Part shown: positions 54,457 to 64,000 of the stretch, one piece after another
How positions within the stretch are numbered: position 1 is the stretch's first letter
How the letters are laid out: every line of letters starts with the position of its first letter
DNA from: Amblyomma americanum
Lineage: Eukaryota; Arthropoda; Arachnida; Ixodida; Ixodidae
Reading direction: 5' to 3'
Assembly: GCF_052857255.1 (NCBI RefSeq)
Contig: NC_135497.1
Coordinates: 110,806,880-110,870,879 of the forward strand
Length of the DNA stretch: 64,000 nt
The notes under the pieces: model-generated
Database searches by the model: none
Seen by the model: only the letters and a program-made list of their open reading frames with translations
What the model was told of the DNA's origin: nothing
Position numbers and translations under genes: made by a program

Positions 54457-56209
54457 TGGTCGATTCCATTGGCTGGAGGACCTCCTTTGAGGAGCACCTG
54501 CCGCTTTGTTCTTGAGTTGTATCCGACTACAGCTCAGCCGCACCATGCTTTGCTCAAATAACAACCTAAAATTAGAATTGTGAGAAATCTGACTCGAGCG
54601 CAAACAGCTGGAGACTGCAGGAGTGCTGCCTCTCCAGAGAAATGTGAGGGTGGAGTGATCAACCCTTGACCCTCTGTTCAGGAGTCCCTACCACAAGATA
54701 TGCAGCACATTGAGTGCGTGTAAAAACAGTGCATGGCTTCTGTGAACATTACCTGCTAATGTTTTTCTTACTTGGCCTGTTATGGCTATATCTACAGTCC
54801 TTTGAGCACCATATCCTAGACACATTGCAAGTTAGCAACATTTGCACTGCAACCAAAATCGCATGGTAAAAACATGTTCAAAACTAGTAACCACTGGTCA
54901 ACACTCAAAGAAAGGCATAATCGTTAAAAAAAATGCAATGAAAACACACACATACAAAAACAGCCACTTTATCGCTGTCAACATAAATATCTACATTGGA
55001 AAAAATTGCTCAAAAAGAAAAATGTGGGTCCCAACGAGGAAATGGGCCAAACAAAAGTTTGCACAATGCCACTTTTTAGCACCAATTAAGTAATGGCATC
55101 GCAGAGCAAACAGAACATTTCGTATTCCAATAAGCTGTGACACTGCTATTGTTCCCTCCCCTTCTTGTATTCTTGTTAGCTGTGCAAGTTACGATCACTC
55201 ACCTGCATGCCTACCCCCCCCCCCCCCATCCCAAATGTAGATGGGGGGGGGGGGGGGGTTACCTTACCTCCCCCCCTGTAATAATGCTTTGATGTTGCAT
55301 GGTATTTTGAAGTAAAAAAAAAACATGGCCAGGTTACCTTTTCTAGCACTTGCTTGTCTTTTATTGCAATACAAGTGCTTTTTAAAGTCTGAATGACTGA
55401 CCTAAATGATGAGCCACTCGTAGAATGCAACACTCTGTAGGCTTGGTGGATATGCTACAACACTGCCAGCCAGTTCAATGGTTCAATGCAGATGTTCATT
55501 ACTGCCACTGCCAATGTACTTGCTGGTCTGCTGACCACACACTGGGGAGGATCATCAAGCCATGCACTATGCGCCAGTACCGCTACCCGGATGTTGGCAA
55601 CTCAAGCCATGTTGGATAACTCAATCGAAAGCAACCGTCCGTAAACTTGACAACGAAGCAAGGAATTTTGCCAAAAGTATGTACTTACTTTTGTGCAACT
55701 GATTACCGAACTGACACATGCTGCCCAAGGTTCTGCCAACATCTAAAATATCGCACTAATAAACCAACCTCAGGTTAAAAAAAAACTCGTTTTAAAACTC
55801 ATGTCATTACTCAAGTTTAAAAAAAAAAGCAATTACCAGGTAAACCATGCCAAGTCTTCCTTTAATCTAAGTCCCTGTGTTGCATGCAGGAAAACTATCT
55901 GCCCTTACAGAAAAGGGAATTGAGGTAGTAACAAGCAAACAACTACCTTGCTTCCATCTTTTGAAAAGCTATTTAATAATCAGTCTCTTGAAGGTAAATG
56001 AGATCTTTCTGACTAAACTTCTAATAAATTTCTTTGAAAGGTCACCTTCTGCAATATTGTGAAAAATCTTGGTTTGCAAGCTTGATTCATAAGACGAATA
56101 GAAAATAAGAAAACAAGTACTTTTTTTCTGCACAGCCATAGTGTAATGTCATCAAGTACTTGTGAATGGCACAGGTACCATGCAGAGAACACTTATCTGA
56201 CTGCAATTC
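54457..56209. other. AT-rich non-coding region
   Basis: Apart from the C/G hairpin at 55214-55258, no gene or repeat recognised. Confidence 0.4.
55214..55258. repeat. C14/G16 inverted homopolymer hairpin
   Basis: A run of 14 C (55214-55227), a 15-nt spacer (atcccaaatgtagat) and a run of 16 G (55243-55258). It can fold as a GC stem or form a G-quadruplex on either strand. Confidence 0.85.
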
Positions 56210-56515
56210 ATGAGGCGAACCCCTCTTCCTTCCCCAATGATTTGCTCACACAATGATTACAACCCTATAAAATTCTGGAAAAGTTTTGTAACCACATTTG
56301 CAAACCACTGCCTTCTGGGAATCTCTTTTACCAAGTAGCATCTCAGTGGAATGACCTTCCCCAACATGTTCCAGCTATCATCTGCCTTTCAACACTTTCT
56401 CAAGCAATAACACAACTGATTTCAAAATAAAGCCATGCACTAATTACGTGATCCCACCTCCTATATTAAATACCCTCGAGACAAGGGTCTTGCTAGAGAA
56501 TAAAACTGAACTGAA
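56210..56515 (+). pseudogene. LINE 3' terminal fragment
   Basis: A frame near 56284-56433 reads LFYQVASQWNDLPQHVP then LSQAITQLISK and a stop. The WNDLP pattern is usual near the C-terminus of CR1/L2-like and related LINEs. Downstream, CCCTCGAGACAAGGG and AATAAA-rich sequence resemble a LINE 3'UTR. No RT remains. Confidence 0.5.
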
Positions 56516-59090
56516 TATTGTACCTGCTTTAGCACGACAGCAGCTGATACACTTTACACCACAAAAGCTCACTTTTCATAAGAAAGCTATAAGCCAGCTG
56601 CAATACCACAACTGGTTACACGAGTAGATGGACGGACATCAGTTAAAGATTACCAATGCTCTTGGTTCTTTCAATAAAGGCAACATGACAGAAAATTTTG
56701 AACATTAATGAACATAATACCAGCTGAAAACAATTCAAAAAGATTTTCATGCTGTTAAGCCATCAAATGTGAGCTGCCAGTAATTTCAGATAAGTTGTCC
56801 TCCACAATAACACAAGATTTTCACTGGTTGCTCACTTTGTATAGCTATTCCTGTAACACTTTTTAAAAAGCGTGATTATAAATATCAATTTATTGTGTGG
56901 TTGCACCTGGTGCTTTTATAGCCAGCATTTTTTTTCCTCTCTTAAAAATCGGAGAAAAGCAGATAAAAAAAAGCAGTTGATTTTAACATGGGTTTAGCCA
57001 GCTTCTCGTTTGCACCTCGTGCAGTGTTGACAGAAAAATAAAAAATGAAAAAAAAGAGGATCCACATGTATGAAAAAGAACTAAACAAGACAATCACACT
57101 TTCACATAACACCTACAATGCTTAACATAACATTTTTGTGCACGGGTAAAAAATAGTATTTAAGCAATACGAACACTTTCAGGTCATGTTCGGCATCGCA
57201 ACGCAAAAGGTCCGGTACTACAACCTTGTACAATCTCTGAAGCATACGTGCGAGCAGGCTCTTGTGCACCTCACAGGCTCCAAAGGGTAAGCTTATGGTC
57301 CCCCTGCTACCGATACCCACTCTACCACTGCATATGCCTATGCTCTAAAGCAAAAAAAATACAGTGCAGCCCACTTAAAATTCCATTTCAAGCTGATATC
57401 AATGGCCAAAATATTGCAGTCATTATGTAGTGATAATATAGGAAATAAGAGTGGACCTAGGAGGTACAGTCCAAAATCTCTTTTGCAGATCTAACGCTCA
57501 TTGATAAATATTCTTTAGAATTCGAAAACAAGCAAAAGAAATCTCCTTTAGGAGCATTCCGAGCTAAAAAAGCCTTAATATCAGAACCCATCACCATTAG
57601 CAAAATTAAGATGTGCCTGCAACTAAACTAAGCCACTTCATCGTCAACAACATGTCAAGGCTGTTGGCGCATCACGGTGATGAAGTCAGCAGTATTAACG
57701 ACTGCTGCTGCCATTACACTGTAGCAGCATCACTGGCAGTACCATAAGCTTTGGCTGCAAGACAACTCTGAATCGCTGTCATGGCAAAATTTTTGAGGTT
57801 TGTGCCTGCGGCTGGAGCAGTGCTAGCTGGGGGTCAAGGCAACTGGTCCCAGCACACATACAGGCTTCCATATGAGGCTCAAGCTAAAGTCACTGGAACG
57901 GGAAAAGTACTGTGTTCATTACCTCTTCGCTGCCGTGACGACCACAGGCCGCTCTTGGTCATGTGGTCACTTTGCTGCATAAACAGTTCACGCTGGCCTG
58001 TGCCTGGCATCGTCTGTGCTGCGCGCGGCTGCTTCTAACCGTGTGCCGCAACTGATGTTAACTTGCATTATAATGACATGTTGCAAAATTCGCATGCCTT
58101 CTACGTACATCGCGAGCAAAGGTTGCTCGCGATGGAGCATTTGGGTTCAGGTCTCGACTGAAACTGCGAGGTCTTCTTTCCGTGGTTCCACACAGTAAAA
58201 TCGGCAAAATGTGATCTGCCCTTTGCCTCCCCATAGTCTAACTTGACCAAAGTCCTGGATGATACAACACTGTGACACCAAGCAGGTTTGCAAATCCCCT
58301 TTGTCCATCATACGCAAGCTGCGTAACTACAGTGCACTGCTACCTAGCTAGGGATAGAGTGTTATGCCCCGCCAGCTTTTTTACGGCACTAAAAGCGCAC
58401 CAAAGTCGTCGTCCAACATGCGTTATTCCTTTTAAAATCTGCATAAAACTACTTTAGCGGCTGGCGCTCTATACACGCTGGACCAAATATGGCGGCCGTG
58501 CCAGCGTCCCACCGAGCTCGTGGTACTTTTCCCGTTGCAGTGACTTCAGCTCCAGCTATACCGTAGCACCATCTTGTGGTCATCTTGCAGCCAGAGCTGA
58601 CGGTGCCCCTTTTGTAACAAGGTGTGTCACCACCCCCAAAAGGCCTGGTAGATAGCAGCCACTGTATGAAGTAATTCACTTCGTTGAAACCTGTTGTTTG
58701 CTGTTTACATGCCAGAGTGCATAATGAGTGATCCTGTTTTAACTACCTGGATTTTACACTGCCTTATTACTTTTTCTTTCAATGGCTAAAACAAAATAAG
58801 CCCCTTGAGTACTAATGCACACCACCTCTGCACAGTCCATACAATTCATTCCTACACAAGCCGCCACCACATAAAAAAAAAAAGGTTACAAACTCCAGAA
58901 CGCAATTCAGTTTAGCAGAAGTCCTTACATGCTCCCAGCTACAAGAAAACCAAGAAGTAAATTCCAAAATATGTGGCCAGGATATATACTCTCACGCTTG
59001 AGAACAGTTACATTAGATGCCTCTTTCAATGTGTACCAACCAGTTGAGCAAGCTAATAAAAGCTCAGTTACATATTTACATATATATATA
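56516..59090. other. AT-rich non-coding region
   Basis: Includes a short inverted repeat (57885-57910 with 58523-58549, about 26 bp) and the perfect hairpin at 58108-58134. No gene recognised. Confidence 0.4.
58108..58134. other. Perfect 12-bp hairpin
   Basis: CATCGCGAGCAA, loop agg, TTGCTCGCGATG. No U-run follows, and its role is unknown. Confidence 0.7.
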
Positions 59091-59750
59091 AACCGAATGC
59101 TTCCGCGAACACTTTCAAAAATTTTCAAAAATAGGCTTTTTGGGGCAAAAATGTGGCTTTTGCGGCACAGTATTACCAGTGTTGACAGAAACTAAAAAAC
59201 CGGAGAACTGTCTAAAGTGGTAAGCTGGTTAACTAATTTTTAGTAATAAAATTTTTAACTACTAGAATTGGGTACCTAGTTGCAATTAGAGATTTTTGAC
59301 TGATCGTTAGTAATAGCCGTATCAGTTTTTAGTATTTCGAAAATGTGATTACCCTTGCCGCTGTGGGTCGACAAAATTTGGTTGCATCGTGCGAAAATAC
59401 ATGCGTCTTAGAAAGCATGCAGGCAAAGCCACCCCTCCAGTGCACGTAACTAGTCGAAACAGCCAAAGTTTGTCGAGCCATAGCGCCGAGGGTAATCGCG
59501 TTTTCTAAAGTCTAAACACTGATAAGGCTATTACTAACGATCAGCTACAAATCCCTAATTGCAACTAGGTGCCTAACTGTAGCAGTTAAAAAGTTAAATA
59601 TTAAAAATTAGTTAGCCTGCTTACTACTTAAGACAATTCAAGGGTTTTCTGGTTTCTGCCAACACTGGTAATACTATGCCGAAAAAGCCACATTTTTACC
59701 CGAAAACCCTATTTTGAAAATTTTTTGAAAGTTTTCGCTGAAACACTCGA
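59091..59750. mobile_element. 660-bp foldback element in a (TA)n tract
   Basis: The two halves are near-complete inverted copies of about 300 bp. CTTTCAAAAATTTTCAAAA and ATGTGGCTTTTGCGG, then CAGTATTACCAGTGTTG on the left have reversed partners at about 59650-59740. AACTAGGT and TTGCAATTAG...GATCGTTAGTAATAGCC lie nearer the centre. (TA)5 flanks each end at 59081-59090 and 59751-59760. The centre (about 59400-59440) is a short unique loop. No ORF. Confidence 0.85.
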
Positions 59751-62700
59751 TATATATATATGGCTGTGACCACAAAAATGTCATTGCACAGTGAGGGGTT
59801 CAACATGATTGTGCAATATATAAAAAAAAGGCACATTAAAGCAAATTTCTTTTACTGTGTGGTAGCCTATGTGGCCAAAAACTGTCCTTTCAAGCACAAT
59901 ACACTACAACTAAACAAAAATAAAAAGCATAAAGCAGACAACACAAGTTCCAGTCATGGTAATGGCCACGAGCATTTTGCAGCAAGCTTCGTAGTGAGAA
60001 AGATGTCAATGTGAAGCACTATTCTTATGTTTCGGAGCACAATACTGGTGCTGAGAAACAAGGCAAGCACACAAATTTATATTCATGAACACAAAAGTAT
60101 GCCTTGGGTAGAAACAGAAAACCCCAAATATGACACAGTGCATAGCATGCAAAGCAGGGAGTTCACAGGTAGACAGAATCTACCAGGACATTAAGAGCAG
60201 GATAAAAAGATTTAGGTTGCAGAAGCCAATAGCATTAAATTCATTCTTTTTCTCTTCTGCACAGCCTATGAGAGAAAATTGCAGCCATTTTGTCTCTCCT
60301 GCTTCAGTAAATATTACTTGCCTCTTCTCAAGCTTGCTGAGTTTTTATTATTATTTCTTTAAGTTAATGTAACATGATGCATTGACTACATACTCGGAGG
60401 CTTGCCTTCTAGCTTAGCAGCATGCTTTCAATGCATGATAATGTTCATATGCACAGCTGAAATTTTAACATACACTTGGCTTCCAACAAACCCACATTAA
60501 AAATGTGCCCGTAAGTAAGGCAAGAGAGGAAATGTAAGAAATTGTGCCCACAAGATTACGGACAGGCCCAAGCTACCTGACCCTGTCGTGACGATATAAG
60601 ACTATGGGAGAGAGTAGCTTGGACCCTCCGTGAGATGCCAGGCGGCACATGCAGGTAACGGCACTGGTAGCATGCTTGACCAGGAAATGTGGCACAGGAC
60701 CCACATCCCACAACAAATATGTCAAAAGTCTGAGACAGTAGCCAAAATGTGGTGACTGAACTATAAGCAGTTGCAGTTGGAACAGCAGTTGCAGACAGCA
60801 GTTGGAAGTGGTGCTTCATCCTGTTGTCTACCTTCGTGTTTTGACCATTTTTTGCACCTTAAAAATCAAGAATGAACAAAACCGACTAGCCCAACAGCAA
60901 GTTCTCTTATGGACTATAAGGCTTGTAAAGAGCAGTATGGAAAGGAGCAGGCAGCCAAGAACAAGTCACGCCGGCAACAGCATGATACGCACAAAAAGCT
61001 GGAACTCGAGACTGACATCCACGGAGGTGAAATGGCAAGTGTGTGAAGCTTGAAAAAAAGCACATCAGGAATCGGATGCCACTGAAAAAAAACCAGACTG
61101 CGAGGCATAGCAGTTACAAGAAGACAGAAAATTCAACATGCCACAAAAGCAGCCTTGGATCAACATGAGACAGCGATAACAGTGCCATGAATAAGAAAGC
61201 TGCTGCAGTATGTCTGTTTGGAATGCAGCCATATGGGTCCTTAGCTCTGTTTTTTTTTTCTCGCTTGTAAATTCATTGATCATGCCCTTTACATCACGCA
61301 GGAGACCCCGTTACATTGCATGGGTAAACTTCTGTTGGTTGCTGTAATTGTGTTTGGGCGCAGCATTGTTGCAATTTCAACAAAAACCTCCCATTCATAG
61401 AACCATGTAGCAGGCTCAGTGGAACAATGCAGTGCAGCGAAATTAGTATGGCATTCCCACCTACTGAAGTTATGATTTGTGGCCGGAACAGAATGATATT
61501 AATCTTCAAAATTTCATACCTCAAATCTAGGCATTTATGTCTGCATGCTGCAGCCAATGTCACACATCAGGAGTTTCCTAAAGAGAACAATTAACAGTGC
61601 TCCTGTGAAGAATACTGCTTTTAACTCGAATACAATGAGCAAAGCTAAGTTTTTATATGCACTACCAGAGTTGTAAAATTTTAAAAAATTGTCATTGCAC
61701 ACAATTGCCACATACAATCAACAGCACCGCGAGCATATGGTTCACTTCCCACGGCACTGCCACAGGTACCGCCTTTCAATGGGCATGCAAGAGCAGTGCG
61801 GAGGCTTGCCGAGTACAAAGGACTTGGCCTGCTGCATGTCACCTGCTGCTTTGCAGAAGAATGCTCGGCTTGCGATGAAGAAGCTTCATGGCTTGTTTCA
61901 TGGCCAACTGCCCCTCATGAAATACCCCCCTCCACAACCCCAGAGTCATGCATCTTAGAACACATCAAGCAGAATGGCCGTGTAAACACTTTGCCAGAGA
62001 ATGGCACAGCGAACCGAAGTGAACAGCGTAATTCAGAGGGCTCCCAGCAACAAAAAAAAAAGGAGACACACATACACACGTGCGCATGCACGCACGCGCG
62101 CACGCATGCACACACACACACGCACGCACGCACAGATGAAAAGCGATGACCAGCAAATTGAAATGCCTTTTGCTCCTCGAACTGTTTTCTTCCATTCATT
62201 TATTCACTTGCCTCGCAGTACTAGAACAATGTCCTCAGCATACTGCGAATGTCCTGTAGAACCACAGGAATGCAGGAGTGCTTTGCAGCAGCGTAATGAA
62301 AAAATTTTACAAGGGTGCGTAAAAATTAACCACTGAGCCAATTAAGACAGTGTTTTTGTCCCGGAGCACGTGGAACGCTCCTTTCACTGCAGCTGGGAAC
62401 TCTGGTCTGCAATCAGCAACAAGTCACTTCTCAGCCTGTGGTAATAAGTATACTTATCTGTGAACAGTATGGTCATTAACGCCTACACGTAGGCTGCTGG
62501 CCAAGCCACGAAGGGAATGGAACTACAGGGCATCTTTGACAAGGTCCCACAAAATCATGACGATGTGGAGGTGGGGCAACTCGTCACTACTCTTCCCGCA
62601 GCAATAACTGCACTCATTATATCAGGCAGTGCCTAGAACAGTATACCTGCTAGTGATGCATCTGTTCCCAGTTTCCCCCTCTGGGCATTAACTTTTGCAC

Positions 62701-64000
62701 ACAGACCACTGGCCAGTAGAGCATGAAGGGAGTAGCATGACAGGGCATTTTTCATGTGGCCCCAATTTTTCAATTGACCAACATAGGATGGGGATTCTAT
62801 AGCGATGCTTGTTGGGGACATTGTTCCAATACTATGAGGCAAAATGGCAAAAATTGTGTAAAAAAGTTTGAGGGGCAAAAAAACAGTCGCATTTGAGTTT
62901 TATCATGGCCCAGCGGTGTTGCTTACCATACATATGTGTGCTGCTTATTGGTTTTAGTGCTGTTCCCCCCCCCCACCTACCCCCTCTTTTTGTAGGATTG
63001 GGGGGAACCCTGAATTGAACTGCTCGTTTTGGTTCCCTGTGGCAGTTTCTGGCAACAGCTTTCAAGTGGTCATCCTGCATGCAGTTGTTTGACATTAAAC
63101 ATTTCATGACCCTGGGGTTCTTTTACAGGCACCTTACAGCAGCAACCAAGAAAATGATGAGCCACAGCTTGAGGTGAGACCTTCTCCTATCGCAAGCCCT
63201 GTGTTCCTCAGGAGCAGCAGCAGGTGATGCACTGCAACGAGCACATGCTCGCACGCCCCTCGTCATATTGGGCAACTACGTAATACATCCATTTTCTAGG
63301 TGTGGCTGCCATGATGGTTAGGCAGTCTTAATTGATTAGTGAGACACAATCAACATGATTTGTAAATAACATAAGGTGGCAGTGAAGGGCAGTTATTTAA
63401 TTTGAATGTAAGTTGTATTAAGCACAACTACTTTTATATGACAAGGTAATAAATAGTTTCATTAGCAGATGACAAGGCAAATGAAGACGGCATACAAGGA
63501 AGCAGTCATAGTTGACCAGAGAAGCCAGAAGAAGCCAATATGAGTCACCACTTCTGATGCCACATAAAACAATAAAAAGTCCTCAATTTCAGTCACACAG
63601 AATTAGCAATAACCTCACAGGCCCCAACAGGACTGTAAAAGGGAGCTGTTATTTTGTATTTGCATAGCAGCTCGTAGTCCTGACAGACACGGAGTGGCCC
63701 CCCAAGCCCACAGATAAAGTATGCCAATGTTCGGCAAGGCAGCATTCAAAATTATAATGCCTCAGACAACAACCTAGGGAATATGCTCGCCAGTTCACTG
63801 TTTAGTCAGCAAAATTTACTTGAAAATGGGCTGCACTGTATTTAACGAGCAGAAAAAGTAAAAAAAATTAAAACAACATGTTAACCATACAATACTTGCA
63901 AACAAATGCTTGACACAAAATGCATTTGCACATTTGTGTCACAGCGCAATGCACTCTGTTCCTGATCCCTCACCATTTCTCATAACACACACACAAAAAA
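59751..64000. other. AT-rich non-coding right end
   Basis: No recognisable gene, LINE or SINE. Short frames around 61657-62336 run into the microsatellite and look accidental. It could be intron, 3'UTR or intergenic DNA of a gene outside the window. Confidence 0.35.
62065..62134. repeat. (AC)n/(GCAC)n microsatellite
   Basis: Alternating purine-pyrimidine tract with CACACA, GCGCGC and CGCACG stretches; a candidate Z-DNA former. Confidence 0.8.

Noticed and set aside
57781..58556. Complete TIR transposon
   Set aside because: Only about 26 bp of inverted similarity is visible and no matching ends or target duplication were found.
61657..62336. Overlapping ORFs near the microsatellite
   Set aside because: Length comes partly from the AC repeat read in several frames; no domain.

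Overview
The window looks like nuclear DNA of a hard tick (Ixodida). Three things suggest this: tRNA-headed SINEs resembling the tick Ruka family, several I/Jockey-like non-LTR retrotransposons, and many terminal-inverted-repeat (TIR) elements. I see no convincing complete host gene. The window is mostly mobile DNA in mixed orientation. The one clearly host-derived sequence is a decayed SUMO-protease fragment that has been tandemly amplified.

0-4.8 kb is a plus-strand non-LTR element (LINE A: zinc-knuckle ORF1, then endonuclease, reverse transcriptase and RNase H). It ends in a CAA tail that sits directly on a seven-copy, head-to-tail array of 0.93-0.98 kb units (4768-11063). On the minus strand each unit carries pieces of a SENP/Ulp1 (C48) SUMO protease. 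All copies share the same lesions, so the sequence was already dead when it was amplified. At 11063/11064 the array runs in frame into the reverse transcriptase of a minus-strand non-LTR element (LINE B, 11064-15265) that lacks its 3' end. LINE C (15266-20690, plus) is a relative of LINE A. Its RNase H plus 3'UTR has been copied into the middle of its own RT.

20.7-27.1 kb and 33.6-40 kb hold SINEs, TIR/MITE-like elements and dispersed repeats. Between them, at 27158-33566 on the minus strand, is the best-preserved element. It is an LTR retrotransposon with 551-bp, nearly identical LTRs, a 4-bp target duplication and one intact 1503-codon gag-pol ORF. Its order is Gag (SAP-like, coiled coil, SCAN-like capsid), zinc knuckle, protease, INTEGRASE, RT, RNase H. 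Integrase before RT in a Ty3/Gypsy-type pol is the hallmark of Gmr1-like elements, and the capsid resembles the vertebrate SCAN domain that is thought to derive from such elements. This is the most notable system in the window.

40.1-45.4 kb is a full-length minus-strand non-LTR element (LINE E) with a 14-bp target-site duplication, two in-frame stops in ORF2 and a frameshifted ORF1. It sits inside a pre-existing inverted repeat. A decayed Gypsy protease fragment (46.5-47.65 kb) and a cluster of TIR elements (48.5-51.6 kb) follow. The last 12 kb is AT-rich and almost free of coding signal. It holds two SINEs, a LINE tail, a C14/G16 hairpin and a 660-bp foldback element inserted in a (TA)n tract. 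An arginine/serine-rich ORF at 38969-39338, with an AATAAA downstream, is the only candidate for a host exon.
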